From contig NZ_LDTB01000014.1 in assembly GCF_001476895.1 (NCBI RefSeq), forward strand, positions 33,694 through 97,693: 64,000 nt of DNA. Direction: 5' to 3'. The notes beneath the pieces were generated by a model. The model did not search any database. It worked only from the letters and a program-made list of their open reading frames with translations, and had not been told where the DNA came from. Origin of the DNA: Sphingomonas endophytica. GTDB lineage: Bacteria > Pseudomonadota > Alphaproteobacteria > Sphingomonadales > Sphingomonadaceae. Of this stretch, positions 1 through 9,456 are shown one piece after another (within the stretch, counting starts at the first letter, position 1; every line of letters starts with the position of its first letter). Made by a program: the position numbers and the translations under genes.

Positions 1-1068
1 CTGGCGCAGACCGCGGCATCGGCGCAAACGGCGGCCGGAACGCGCATCGATAACGTCGCCTCCGTCACCTACACCGTCAACGGCACCAGTCAGACGACGC
101 AGTCGACCACCGCGTCGTTCGTCGTCGATCGGAAGGTCAATTTCACCGTCGTCACCGCACAGACCGGGCCGACGCAGGTGAATCTGGGCGAGCAGAACGT
201 CTTCACGACGTTCCGCGTCACCAACCTGACCAACGGGACGCAGGACTTCCTGCTCGATCCCGATCAGCTCAACCTGTCGCTGGGGCTGTTTCCGGGCAGC
301 GACAATTTCGACGTCACGGGCCTGCGCGCCTATGTCGATTCCAATAACAACGGCCGCTACGATCCGGGTGTCGATACGATGACCTATATCGACGAACTGG
401 CACCCGACGCGTCCGCGACCGTGTTCGTCGTCGGCAACGTTCCCGATCAGGCCGGGGCGCAATATGCGTACAACTCGCTGCACGTCATCGCGGCGGCCGG
501 CGGGCAGAGCGGGACGCAGGGCGCGCGGCTGGTGTCGACCGATCTCAACCTGGACGGCGCGGACGGCACGGTCGACATCGTGTTCGCCGACGATGACAGC
601 GACGGGGCGCTGCTGGGCGACATCGCGCGCAACGGCGAAGGGCGCGCCTATTCGGGCTGGCATGTCGCGGTGAACAACGTCGCGCTCAGCGTCGCCAAGT
701 CGGCGCGGGTCATCTCGGACGGACTCGGATCTCCCAATCCCAAGGCGATCCCCGGCGCGATCGTCGAATATTGCCTGTTGGTTCGCAACGCGACGCTGAC
801 CACGGCCGCGAACGGGGTCGCGCTGCGCGACGCGATCCCGGCGCGTACCACCTATGTGCCCGGCTCGATCTCGATCGGCACACCGGGGGCCTTGGGCGTG
901 ACATGCGTCGTCAACGGATCGACCGAGGACGACGACGCCGACGATGCGGGTGAGACCGACGGCGTCACCGCGTCCTTCGACGGCGTGACGAAGGCGGTGA
1001 CCGCCAATGTCGGCACCGTCAGCGGTGGCGGATCGGTGGCGGCGGCGTTCCGCGTCAAGATCGACTGA
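1..1068 (+). CDS. Exported DUF11-like surface protein (5' partial)
   Basis: The reading frame is open from the first base, so the start codon and probably most of a signal peptide lie outside the window; 355 residues are visible. The visible start (LAQTAASAQTAAGT) resembles the end of a signal peptide. It is followed by the 'NVASVTYTVNGTSQT' and 'VVDRKVNFTV' type of sequence found in sphingomonad proteins with DUF11 (conserved repeat) domains. A DUF11-like beta-sandwich follows near residues 225-355, with a stretch like 'AKSARVISD' and a closing 'AAAFRVKID'. An acidic segment (EDDDADDAGETDG) lies within it. Role unknown; probably a secreted or surface-attached protein. The next two genes share the family style and strand, so the three are likely one operon. 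An internal GTG at 178 is not the real start, because the frame reads on upstream with family-like sequence. Confidence 0.7.
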   Translation: MAQTAASAQTAAGTRIDNVASVTYTVNGTSQTTQSTTASFVVDRKVNFTVVTAQTGPTQVNLGEQNVFTTFRVTNLTNGTQDFLLDPDQLNLSLGLFPGSDNFDVTGLRAYVDSNNNGRYDPGVDTMTYIDELAPDASATVFVVGNVPDQAGAQYAYNSLHVIAAAGGQSGTQGARLVSTDLNLDGADGTVDIVFADDDSDGALLGDIARNGEGRAYSGWHVAVNNVALSVAKSARVISDGLGSPNPKAIPGAIVEYCLLVRNATLTTAANGVALRDAIPARTTYVPGSISIGTPGALGVTCVVNGSTEDDDADDAGETDGVTASFDGVTKAVTANVGTVSGGGSVAAAFRVKID

Positions 1069-1135
1069 CCTACCGCCTCATCATTGCCTCATGCTCCGGC
1101 GCGCGGGATGCCGCGCGCCGGATACGGGTCCGCTC

Positions 1136-4100
1136 ATGCCCAGATTCCGTCCGCTTGCCCTGCTTTCCGCGCTGTGTGCGCTCACCGCCGGCCCCGCCGC
1201 GGATGGGCAGGTCGCGCGCGTCAGCAATACCGCGACCCTCTCCTTCGACGAAGGCGGGGCGGCGCGCAGCGTGGCGTCGAATACCGTGGCGCTCGATATC
1301 GAGCGCGCGAAGCGACCCGCCGTTCTCAGTTTCCGGCTGCCGCCGCTCGACTATCGCCTGACCGACATGCGATGCGACCCGGGGCCGCCTCCCGCCTTCA
1401 CGCCAGCGCCGGTGTCCGCCGATGAATTGGCGAGGTCCGCGCCGCTGGCCGCGATCGACACTCGCGCCACGATGCTGCTGGTGCTCGACGCGCCGGGCGA
1501 GAACCGCGACGCGTCCGCTCGCGAGACGGCCTGGATCGACGTGACGACCGACACGATCAGGACGAAGCTGCCGCTTTTCGAAACCGGCGTCGACACCGGC
1601 GTGTTCGCGGCCGGCGTGCCGGGCGGCGGCATGTACCCCGAACTGTCGGCGTGCGATCCGACGCGCGTGCGCGGCGACCATTTGCGACTGTCGTTCGGCG
1701 GCAGCGCGTTCAGCCTGTCGGCGGAGGCGGCCCTGCTGATCGATCCGTCCGGCTTCGTCTTCGATTCCGTCACCGGGGCGGCGATCGACGGAGCGACCGT
1801 CGCGCTGGTCGATGGCGACGGTCGCCCCGCCACGGTGTTCGGCGACGACGGGATCAGCCGTTACCCCGCGACCCTTACCAGCGGCGGCGTGGCGCAGGAC
1901 GCCAGCGGCCGCGCCTATCGCTTCGGAAGCGGTGGCTATCGCTTTCCGCTGGTCGCGCCGGGCGCGTACCGCCTGATCGTCACGCCGCCGCCCGGCTATG
2001 TCGCGCCGTCCACGCGCGACCGCGCGCTGCTGGCAGCGGTGCGCGACGCCACCGGGCGTCCATACATCCTCAACCAGGCGTCGTTCGGAGCGCCGTTCGA
2101 CCTCGAATCCTCGGATCCGTTCGAGGCGGACATTCCGTTGGACCATCGACCGGAGGATCCGCGCGCCGGACCGCCGCGCGAGACCACCACGCTGCTGCTG
2201 ACGAAAACCGTGGCGATCCGCGAGGCGTCGGCAGGTGATTTCGTGCACTATCGGGTGACGGTCGAAAATCGCGGCAAGGTGGCGGCGTCCGACGTCCGGC
2301 TGATCGATCAGCTGCCGGCCGGGCTGAAGCTGGAGCGGGCGTCGTCGGCCAGCGTCAGCGCCGATGGGCGCACGATCACCCACACGATCGGAACGATCCC
2401 GCCGAACAGCACGCACGAATGGCGCTACATCGTCTCGGTCGGGGCGGGAGCCCCCGTCGGCGAGGCGGTCAACCGGATCCATGCGGAGGGTGCGAACGTC
2501 ACGGGTAATGCGGCCGCGGCGACGGTGCGGCTGCGCCCGACGCTGTTCGCGGATGCCTTCACGGTCGTCGGTCGCGTGACGGAGGGCGCGTGCGGTGCGC
2601 CGCTGGCGGGGCGGAAGGGCGTGGCGGGCGTACGGCTGCTGATGGAGGACGGCACGTTCGTCGTCACCGACGGCGATGGCCTGTACCATATCGAAGGAAT
2701 CCGTCCCGGTCGCCACGTCGTGCAACTCGATCGCGCCACGTTGCCCGCCAGCCACGAGCCGGTCGCGTGCGACGATGACACGCAGGCGGCGGGCAGCGGC
2801 ACGTCGCGCTTCGTCGAGGGCGTCGGCGGGCTGGTGAAGCGCGTCGATTTCCAGCTTCGCCCCACCGGCCGCGCGATGATCGCCCCCGATGCGCTGCCGA
2901 TCGCGGTCGCCAGCGATGCGCGCGCGGCGGGCGCCGAGCGCGACTGGTTCGCCGGACAGGCACCGGGCGTCGCGCTGCTGTTCCCGGAAGTCGATCACAA
3001 TCCGCGCGCGCCGGCGGTGCGGGTCGTCGTGAAGCATCGCCCCGGACAGCGGGTCGCGCTGTCGATGAACGGTCGCGCGGTCGAGACGCTCGCCTATGAC
3101 GGTACCGACACCAATGCCGACGACAGCGTCGCGATCGCGCGCTGGTCGGGCGTGCCGCTGTCGCCGGGCGCCAACCGGCTGGAGGCGCGGGTCGTCGATG
3201 CCGGGGGGCGCACGGTCGAGACGCTGGTGCGCGAGGTGCGGATGGCGGGCGATCCGGCACGGGTCGTCGCGGTGCCGGCGCGCAGCCGCCTGGTCGCGGA
3301 CGGCGTGACCCGCCCGTTGCTGGCGGTGCGCGCGACCGATGCGGCAGGGCGTCCGGTACGCGCCGGCACGTTGCTGGCGTTCCGCATCGACGCGCCCTAC
3401 GCCCCCGCCGCCGACGCCGGGCTGGAGCAGCAGCGGCGCAGCGACGGCACCGCGCAGGTGGTCGGGGACGATGGCTATGCCTTTCTGGCGCTGCGTCCGA
3501 CCACGCAGGCGGGCAGCCTGCGCGCGCACGTCGATCTGGCCACGCGCGACGGGCGGCGCAGCATCGACCTTCGCGGCTGGCTGAGCGCACCGGCGGGGCA
3601 GTGGACCGTCGTCGGCTTCGGCGCCGGGACGATCGGCCACGACATGCTGGCGCGTCACGCGCGCAGCCTGCCGCTGGGCGAGCGCAACCGGCGCGTCGTC
3701 GACGGGGAACTCGCGCTGTATGCGCGCGGCCGGATCAAGGGGTCGTGGCTGGCGACGATCGGCATCGACACCCGGCGGCAGCCCGATCCGTCGCGGGGAC
3801 GGCTCGGCACGATCGACCCGGACCGCTACTACACCGTGTACGGCGACGCGACGTTGCAGGGGCAGGATGCGCCCACCGATCGCAAGCTGTACCTGCGGCT
3901 GGAACGGCCCGACGCCTATGCGCTGTTCGGCGACTTCGAGACGGGGCTGACCGCGACCCGGCTGGGGCGCTACAGCCGGACACTCAACGGCGCGAAGGCG
4001 GAGTATGACAACGGGCGCATCGCCGCGACGGCGTTCACCGCACGCACCGACGACCTGTATGCACGCGACGAACTGCGCGGCAGCGGCCTGAGCGGACCGT

Positions 4101-6079
4101 ATCGTCTCTCGACGCGTGGTCTGGTGCCCAACACCGACAAGGTGCGGATCGAGGTGCGCGACCGGCTGCGCCCGGAGCGGATCGTGTCGGCGACCGTGAT
4201 GACGCGCCATATCGACTATGACATCGACAGCGCCGCCGGCACGATCCGCTTCCGCGAGCCCGTGCTGAGCCGCGACCCCTCGTTCAACCCGGTCTACATC
4301 GTCGTCGATTACGAGGTGTACGGCACGTCGCGCCGCCGTGTGGCGGGCGGACGCGCGGCGGTGCGGCTGGCGGGCGACGCGGTGGAGGTGGGGGCGACCG
4401 CGCTCCATAACGCGGGGGCGGGCGACATGATGACGTTGGACCTGCGCGCGCGCGCCGGCACCGCGACCGAACTGCGTGCCGAGGCGGGCACCGGCGGGCG
4501 CGGCGGGCTGGGCGCAGGCCGTGCCTGGCTGGCGGAGGGGGAGCATCACGGTGGCGGGGTCGACCTGCTGGTCTATGCCCGCCAGCAGGATCGTACCTTC
4601 GGCGTCGGGCAGCAGAATGCGGTCGAGGCCGGCGCGCGGCGCTATGGCATCGACGGGCGCGTACAGCTGGCCGGGCGGCTGTCGCTGGTCGCGACCGGCT
4701 GGCATCAGCGTGAACTGGCGGGGGAGGGGCAACGGACCGCGGTCGACGCGCGGCTGGAATGGCGGCGCGCGTCGGGCACGATCTTCGCGGGCGGGCAACT
4801 GGCGCAGGATCGCGGGCTGGACGGTCTGGCGCGCGATTCCCGGCTGCTGACGCTGGGCGGCACGCAGTCGCTGCTGGACGGCAAGCTGTCGCTGACCGGG
4901 CAGACGCAGCTTGCACCGGGCGGCAGCAAGGACAGCCTGGACTTTCCCGTGCGGCACCAGCTCAGCGCCGCCTATCGCGTGACGCCCGGCGTGCGCGTGA
5001 TCGGCGGCTATGAGATCGCCGATGGCCGCACGCAGGTGTCGCATACCGCGCGGGTCGGCTTCGATGTCGCGCCATGGACCGGCGCGCGGGTCAGCAGCAC
5101 GTTGAACCAGCAGCAGGCCGAGCGCGGCGAGAATGGCGCACGCACCTTCGCGCAATACGGCTTCAGCCAGTCGCTGGCGCTGGACGCGCACTGGACGGTC
5201 GATGCGACGCTGGACGCCACCGGCACGCTGCGCGGCCGCGCGCCGGTGGCGACCGCTTTGGTCCAGCCGGTCGATGCCGCCGGCATCGCGCAGGAGGATT
5301 TCACCGCCATGACCCTGGGCGCGCAGTATCGCGCCGGGCGCTGGACGTGGAACGGGCGTGCCGAATATCGCGCCGGCAGCAGCGGCGACCGGATCGGACT
5401 GAGCGGCAGCGTGGTGCGCCCGCTGGGCGAGGGGCGGACGATGGCCGGTGCGGTGCGATGGTTCACGCTGGCGCAGGGCAGGGACGCACGCGCCGGCTCG
5501 TTCGCTGCCGACCTGGCGCTGGCATGGCGGCCGATCGACAGCCGCTGGTCGCTGTTGCAACGGGTCGAGCTGCGCAGCGACCGCGCCGATGCCGGGATCA
5601 CCGCCGGCAACGTTCTGGGCGTCTATGCCGGTGGCGACACGTTCCAGTCGACGCTGCGCGCGATCGGCAATGTCGCGGCCAACTATCGCAGCGGTGCGGA
5701 AGGCGCGGGGCACGGGCTGGAGGCGACGCTGTACTATGGCGCGAAGTGGGTGCGGGGCCGGTTCGGCACGGACGATCTGACCGGCTTCACGCAGGTCGTC
5801 GGGGCGGAGGTCCGGCGCGAGATCGGTGCCCGCTTCGATCTGGGGGTGCAGGCGTCGGTGCAGCATGGGCTGACCAACGGCACGCTGGCGTTCAGTGCCG
5901 GCCCGAGCGTCGGCGTCGCGCCGGTGCGCGATCTGTGGGTCAGCGCAGGCTACAACGTCACCGGCTATCGTGACCGCGACTTCGAACAGGACCGCTACAC
6001 GCGAAGCGGGCCCTATGTGACGATGCGGCTGAAGTTCGACCAGGACGGGATCGGCCGTCTGCTGCGGCGGGGGCGGTGA
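1136..6079 (+). CDS. Large exported DUF11 / beta-barrel protein (1647 aa)
   Basis: I chose the ATG at 1136 because it begins a good signal peptide (MPRFRPLALLSALCALTAG, then a cleavage-like AADGQ); an ATG at 1007 would add an arginine-rich, non-exportable stretch overlapping the upstream gene. After the signal comes 'VARVSNTATLSFDEGG', paralogous to the upstream protein. A DUF11 domain lies at about 350-470 (LTKTV..., YRVTVENRGKVAASDV), followed by a carboxypeptidase-regulatory/SdrB-like repeat near 495-530 (GVRLLMEDGTFVVTDGDGLY). From about residue 900 to the end the sequence alternates short polar and aromatic beta strands and ends YVTMRLKFDQ, as expected of an outer-membrane beta-barrel. 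The function is not known. A surface translocator or adhesin anchor is a reasonable inference, but I see no known catalytic motif. It shares its last base with the next gene (TGATG). Confidence 0.8.
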   Translation: MPRFRPLALLSALCALTAGPAADGQVARVSNTATLSFDEGGAARSVASNTVALDIERAKRPAVLSFRLPPLDYRLTDMRCDPGPPPAFTPAPVSADELARSAPLAAIDTRATMLLVLDAPGENRDASARETAWIDVTTDTIRTKLPLFETGVDTGVFAAGVPGGGMYPELSACDPTRVRGDHLRLSFGGSAFSLSAEAALLIDPSGFVFDSVTGAAIDGATVALVDGDGRPATVFGDDGISRYPATLTSGGVAQDASGRAYRFGSGGYRFPLVAPGAYRLIVTPPPGYVAPSTRDRALLAAVRDATGRPYILNQASFGAPFDLESSDPFEADIPLDHRPEDPRAGPPRETTTLLLTKTVAIREASAGDFVHYRVTVENRGKVAASDVRLIDQLPAGLKLERASSASVSADGRTITHTIGTIPPNSTHEWRYIVSVGAGAPVGEAVNRIHAEGANVTGNAAAATVRLRPTLFADAFTVVGRVTEGACGAPLAGRKGVAGVRLLMEDGTFVVTDGDGLYHIEGIRPGRHVVQLDRATLPASHEPVACDDDTQAAGSGTSRFVEGVGGLVKRVDFQLRPTGRAMIAPDALPIAVASDARAAGAERDWFAGQAPGVALLFPEVDHNPRAPAVRVVVKHRPGQRVALSMNGRAVETLAYDGTDTNADDSVAIARWSGVPLSPGANRLEARVVDAGGRTVETLVREVRMAGDPARVVAVPARSRLVADGVTRPLLAVRATDAAGRPVRAGTLLAFRIDAPYAPAADAGLEQQRRSDGTAQVVGDDGYAFLALRPTTQAGSLRAHVDLATRDGRRSIDLRGWLSAPAGQWTVVGFGAGTIGHDMLARHARSLPLGERNRRVVDGELALYARGRIKGSWLATIGIDTRRQPDPSRGRLGTIDPDRYYTVYGDATLQGQDAPTDRKLYLRLERPDAYALFGDFETGLTATRLGRYSRTLNGAKAEYDNGRIAATAFTARTDDLYARDELRGSGLSGPYRLSTRGLVPNTDKVRIEVRDRLRPERIVSATVMTRHIDYDIDSAAGTIRFREPVLSRDPSFNPVYIVVDYEVYGTSRRRVAGGRAAVRLAGDAVEVGATALHNAGAGDMMTLDLRARAGTATELRAEAGTGGRGGLGAGRAWLAEGEHHGGGVDLLVYARQQDRTFGVGQQNAVEAGARRYGIDGRVQLAGRLSLVATGWHQRELAGEGQRTAVDARLEWRRASGTIFAGGQLAQDRGLDGLARDSRLLTLGGTQSLLDGKLSLTGQTQLAPGGSKDSLDFPVRHQLSAAYRVTPGVRVIGGYEIADGRTQVSHTARVGFDVAPWTGARVSSTLNQQQAERGENGARTFAQYGFSQSLALDAHWTVDATLDATGTLRGRAPVATALVQPVDAAGIAQEDFTAMTLGAQYRAGRWTWNGRAEYRAGSSGDRIGLSGSVVRPLGEGRTMAGAVRWFTLAQGRDARAGSFAADLALAWRPIDSRWSLLQRVELRSDRADAGITAGNVLGVYAGGDTFQSTLRAIGNVAANYRSGAEGAGHGLEATLYYGAKWVRGRFGTDDLTGFTQVVGAEVRREIGARFDLGVQASVQHGLTNGTLAFSAGPSVGVAPVRDLWVSAGYNVTGYRDRDFEQDRYTRSGPYVTMRLKFDQDGIGRLLRRGR

Positions 6080-6597
6080 TGCGGGGATGGATGCCGGCGG
6101 CGATCGCCGCACTGATCGCCGTTCCGGCCGGCGCGGATCCGATCGCCATCACCAAGTCGGTGAAGGCGGTATCGGATGCGGACGGCAATGCGGCGTCCCG
6201 GCTGCTGCCGGGCGTGGTGGCGGATTACCGGACGGTCGCCACCAACAATGCCGGTACGCTGACCGTGGTGCGCGGCCTGCTGCTGACGGAGCCGCTGCCC
6301 GCGGGCGTGGTGCTGCGTGTCGTCGATCTGGCCACCGCCGGCAAGGGGCCGGTCGAGCTGAGCGACGTGAACCTGCTCGGCACGGGCCTGTTGAGCAGCG
6401 GGCTGACCCTGAGCTATTCGGCATCCAGCCCTGCGAGCGACGGCGTGGAATTCTACGATGGCAGCAGCTGGGCGTACCAGCCGGTGCCCGACGCGACGGG
6501 TTACGATCCGCGGGTGCGGGCGATCCGCGTCACGCTGAACGGGACGTTCGCGAGCGGCGCGTCCTTCCAGTTGCGCTATCGCGTCAAGATCCGCTGA
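6079..6597 (+). CDS. Small exported DUF11-like protein (172 aa)
   Basis: The start ATG overlaps the stop of the preceding gene (TGATG), indicating translational coupling; a GTG one codon earlier is possible. A short signal peptide (MPAAIAALIAVPAGA) is followed by 'DPIAITKSVKAVSDADGN'. The ITK(S/T)V opening is typical of DUF11 domains, and the end (FQLRYRVKIR) matches the end of the first gene in this operon (FRVKID). It therefore looks like a minimal, single-domain relative of the two upstream proteins. No function can be assigned. Its 3' end overlaps by 22 bp the 3' end of the response-regulator gene on the other strand, so no conventional terminator separates the two. Confidence 0.75.
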   Translation: MRGWMPAAIAALIAVPAGADPIAITKSVKAVSDADGNAASRLLPGVVADYRTVATNNAGTLTVVRGLLLTEPLPAGVVLRVVDLATAGKGPVELSDVNLLGTGLLSSGLTLSYSASSPASDGVEFYDGSSWAYQPVPDATGYDPRVRAIRVTLNGTFASGASFQLRYRVKIR

Positions 6598-6965
6598 TCG
6601 AGAAGCGCGTGGATGTCGAGGGGAAGCCGCAGCGGATCGAACGGCTTGACGATCGCGCCCAACACGCCCGGCGCGCGCAGCGCCGCCAGTTCGTGCGGGC
6701 GCGCGCGGGCGGTCATATAGATCACCGGCAAACGATCAGGCGGCATCACTGCGTGGAGCCGTACCCGCAGCGTCGTACCGTCCATATCGGGCAGCGTGGC
6801 GTCGAGCAGCGCGGCATCGGGGCACAGCCCGTCCGCAACCAGCGACAAGGCCTCGGTGCCCGATCCGGTCGCGACCGGCTCCAGCAACGGATCGCGTGCC
6901 AGGGCCATGCCCACGATGGCCCGGATGTCGGGATCATCGTCGACATGCAGCAGGCGGATCGTCAT
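6576..6965 (-). CDS. Single-domain response regulator (CheY-like)
   Basis: The 129-residue protein is one receiver domain with no output domain. It shows the acidic cluster D9-D11 (HVDDDPD), the phospho-acceptor D55 in 'AALLDATLPDMDG', the switch threonine T85 (YMTA) and the conserved lysine K107 (VKPFDP). It should take a phosphate from a histidine kinase and act through protein contacts. Its ATG overlaps the stop of the upstream histidine kinase gene (ATGA), so the two are coupled and probably a cognate pair. The frame upstream stays open for a long way, but only the part from the ATG at 6965 looks like protein. The 3' end overlaps the convergent DUF11-like gene. Confidence 0.9.
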   Translation of the reverse strand: MTIRLLHVDDDPDIRAIVGMALARDPLLEPVATGSGTEALSLVADGLCPDAALLDATLPDMDGTTLRVRLHAVMPPDRLPVIYMTARARPHELAALRAPGVLGAIVKPFDPLRLPLDIHALLDQRILTR

Positions 6966-8116
6966 GTTGCGCCTTCGATCAGCGGCAGGGCAAAGGCAAA
7001 ACGCGTACCCCCGCCGATCCGATCCTCGAACCAGATCGCACCGTCGTGCCGCCGCACGATTTCCCGCGCGATGGTCAGGCCGAGCCCGGTTCCCTCCCGG
7101 CGTTGGCCGAGCTTGCGGCTCTCGAACCGGTCGAACAGCCGGTCGCGCATATGGACGGGAATGCCCGGCCCGCGATCGGCGACGCTGACCACCGCCCGCT
7201 TTTCGTCCACCGACAGCGCCAGCCGGACCGACGATCCCGCCGGCGCGACGTTCACGGCGTTCGCGACCAGGTTGACGATCACCTGGTGCAACCGTCCCGC
7301 GTCGCCCTCGGCGGAAACGATGCGATGCGGCACGTCGGACGTCAGCGAAATGCCGGTCGCCGTCGCGAGCCCCTCGGCCGCGCGACACGCCTCGACCAGG
7401 ACATCGCGCAGGTCCAGAGGGACGCGGACGATCGGCAATTTTCCCGCATCGATACGATCGAGATCGAGAAGGTCGTTGATGAGGCGGATCAACTGCCGGC
7501 TGTTCCGGTCCGCTCCGTCGATCAGCCGCTGCATGTCGGCCCCCAGATCGGGAGCTGCCCCGATCCGCAGCAAGGTCAGCGATCCGACGATCGAGGTCAG
7601 CGGCGTGCGCAGTTCGTGGCTGATCGTGGAAAGCAGTTCGTCCTTCGCCTGCTCGATCTTCTTGCGCTCTGACGTGTCGCGCAACGACACGATCAGTCGG
7701 TCGCCGACCTGCGCCATCGCGATATCGACGGAGAGCGTACTGCCATCGCACCGCCGCGCGACCACATCGTTCAGATGGGCGGATGCGGACTGCGCTTCCA
7801 GCGCCAGCACGCGCGACAACGGGGTGCCGCGCAGGTCGTGCGGGGTGCCGTGAAGCAGCGCGGCTGCCGAGGGATTTGCCAAGGCGATCCGGTCATCGCG
7901 TGTCACCTCCAGCACGGCGTCCGGTGCCCCCTCCAGCACCGCGGCCAGCCATGACGCCCGCGCGTGCGTGCCCCGCGCCCACCACCAGAAGGCGCCTTGA
8001 GCCGCCAGTCCGATGGCCAGCGCGCCCGCCGCGATTGCCGGGCGCGGGGACCAGAAGGCGACGGTCAGCAGCAGCGGCGCCGGAAGCGCCAGCCACAACC
8101 ACCGCCGCCCGCTCAC
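6962..8116 (-). CDS. PAS-containing membrane sensor histidine kinase
   Basis: The 384-residue protein has two hydrophobic segments at about 6-22 and 27-47 with almost no periplasmic loop, suggesting it senses within the membrane or cytoplasm. A PAS domain follows at about 56-150. The dimerisation domain carries the H-box ISHELRTPLTS with H167. The ATPase domain has an N-box (NLVANAVN, N286), a G1 box (DRGPGIP, 314-320) and a G2 box (GTGLGLT, 342-348). It lies between two response-regulator genes and overlaps each by four bases, so all three form one transcription unit and the kinase may phosphorylate either or both. The signal is unknown. Confidence 0.92.
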   Translation of the reverse strand: MSGRRWLWLALPAPLLLTVAFWSPRPAIAAGALAIGLAAQGAFWWWARGTHARASWLAAVLEGAPDAVLEVTRDDRIALANPSAAALLHGTPHDLRGTPLSRVLALEAQSASAHLNDVVARRCDGSTLSVDIAMAQVGDRLIVSLRDTSERKKIEQAKDELLSTISHELRTPLTSIVGSLTLLRIGAAPDLGADMQRLIDGADRNSRQLIRLINDLLDLDRIDAGKLPIVRVPLDLRDVLVEACRAAEGLATATGISLTSDVPHRIVSAEGDAGRLHQVIVNLVANAVNVAPAGSSVRLALSVDEKRAVVSVADRGPGIPVHMRDRLFDRFESRKLGQRREGTGLGLTIAREIVRRHDGAIWFEDRIGGGTRFAFALPLIEGAT

Positions 8117-8769
8117 CGGACCACGCCCCCGATCAGCGGTTGGATCGCCAGCAGCGCCTGCGCGCGGTTGGTGACGCCCAGCTTGCGGAAGACCGCCGTC
8201 ATATGCGCCTTGACCGTCGCTTCGCTGATCGCGAGGTCGTGCGCGATCTGCTTGTTGGCGCGGCCGTCGGCCAACGCCATCAACACGCCGCGCTGCGCGT
8301 TGGACAGCGCGGCGATCCGCTCGCGCGCCTCGCGCACGCCGGACGCTTCGGGGGTGGTGGACGGAAAGCTGGTTTCGCCCGCGTCGATCCGGCGCAGGCG
8401 CTGCGCGATTTGATCCAGCGCAAGGCTCTTGTACAGGTAGCCGGCGGCACCCAGCGCCCGCGCCGCGCCGGCCAGTCGCGGTTCCTCGCTGGCGGTGACC
8501 AGTACGATCGGCGTACCGCGCGCGTACATCTGCAACGTCAGCAGGCCGGAAAAGCCACTGGCGTCGGGCAGAAACAGGTCCAGCAGGATCATCCGGTACG
8601 GGAGCCTGGTTTCCAGCGCCGCCTGCGCTTCGACGACGGAGCCGACGCCGACCGTCGTGGCGCCGCCGAGCGCCGCGCGGGCGGCCAGGGCCAGTCCCTC
8701 GCGCGACAGGGGGTGGTCGTCCGCCACCAGCACGCGCCCTCCCGACCTTTGCTGCGGAACCATGTCCAT
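8113..8769 (-). CDS. LuxR/NarL-family response regulator
   Basis: The 218-residue protein has an N-terminal receiver domain (acidic D17-D18, phospho-acceptor D64 in 'ILLDLFLPDASG', lysine K114). A LuxR-type helix-turn-helix follows at about 155-212 (LSNAQRGVLMALADG, then 'NKQIAHDLAISEATVKAHM'). It is expected to be a DNA-binding transcription factor controlled by phosphorylation. It is the first gene of a minus-strand trio with the histidine kinase and single-domain regulator, all joined by ATGA overlaps. The start may be 8769 or the second methionine at 8763. The divergent gene begins within about 100 bp, so this gap must hold the promoters for both. Confidence 0.92.
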   Translation of the reverse strand: MDMVPQQRSGGRVLVADDHPLSREGLALAARAALGGATTVGVGSVVEAQAALETRLPYRMILLDLFLPDASGFSGLLTLQMYARGTPIVLVTASEEPRLAGAARALGAAGYLYKSLALDQIAQRLRRIDAGETSFPSTTPEASGVREARERIAALSNAQRGVLMALADGRANKQIAHDLAISEATVKAHMTAVFRKLGVTNRAQALLAIQPLIGGVVR

Positions 8770-8863
8770 GCGTTTCGATAATGCCTGTCGTTAAAATTCA
8801 GATATGTCGATCAGGCTGAAATTGAACGATATTTGGTCCGGGATGGTGAAAAATGTATCCGTA

Positions 8864-9454
8864 ATGAACCAGTCGCTCCCTTCGGTGATGTTGATCTCAC
8901 TCGCCGATGGAGACTGGGACGGTGCGTGCGCGCGCGCCGGCTGGCAGGTGAAGCGCGCAGAAAGTCCGGCGGAGGCGCAGGCGTTGTTGGCGGCTGTCTT
9001 CGCGGTGGTCGTCGTGGGTGACTGGCCCCATGTGGCGACCCTTCGTGCGCAGGAAGTTGGCGCGACCGTGCCCATCTTGCACGTTGTCACGGACGACAGG
9101 GGCACTCCCGATCCGCTGGTCGATGGTATGGCGCACTCTCCGGCGACGGCGATCGCCACGCTCGGGCAATGGTGCCCGAGTCAGCGCGCCGCGACGCTCG
9201 CCCGGCTGCGCCACATGTTCGGCGCGAGTGAGATCGATGCACTGCTCACGGGGCTCCGCCGATCGCTGGCGGAGGCGATCGCCCGCTCCGAGGCGTCGAT
9301 CGAGGTGGCGCATCGCATCGCGGGGATCGCCGGAACGCTGGGGTTCGCCGATGTCGGCGCGGCGTGGCTGCGGCTGGCGGAGGGGGATATGATCGCGCTG
9401 CCCGCCGCCCGCCGCGCGGCGTTACGCGCGATCGCGATACTGGACGACGGCTGA
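8864..9454 (+). CDS. HPt domain protein with a receiver-like N-terminal half
   Basis: The C-terminal half carries an HPt (histidine phosphotransfer) signature, 'EVAHRIAGIAGTLGF', like the HRLAG.AG..GF motif of phosphorelay proteins. The histidine would be the phospho-site. The N-terminal half (VMLISLADGDWDG..., VVVVGDWPHV..., PILHVVTDD) has the alternating pattern of a receiver fold but no recognisable phospho-acceptor aspartate, so it may be a degenerate receiver. The start is uncertain. The frame extends to an ATG at 8804, but bases 8790-8870 are strikingly AT-rich for this genome and look like a promoter region, so I favour the ATG at 8864. No good ribosome site helps to decide. It is divergent from the kinase/regulator trio and probably part of the same phosphorelay. 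Confidence 0.7.
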   Translation: MNQSLPSVMLISLADGDWDGACARAGWQVKRAESPAEAQALLAAVFAVVVVGDWPHVATLRAQEVGATVPILHVVTDDRGTPDPLVDGMAHSPATAIATLGQWCPSQRAATLARLRHMFGASEIDALLTGLRRSLAEAIARSEASIEVAHRIAGIAGTLGFADVGAAWLRLAEGDMIALPAARRAALRAIAILDDG

Positions 9455-9456
9455 GA

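Noticed and set aside
1070..6112. A 1680-codon open frame antisense to the large DUF11/barrel gene
   Set aside because: It is rich in Arg, Ala, His, Gln and Pro with no family pattern; long antisense frames are usual in GC-rich DNA.
6576..7751. A 391-codon frame covering the response regulator and part of the kinase
   Set aside because: Only the part from the ATG at 6965 resembles a protein; the rest is a shadow of the histidine kinase.
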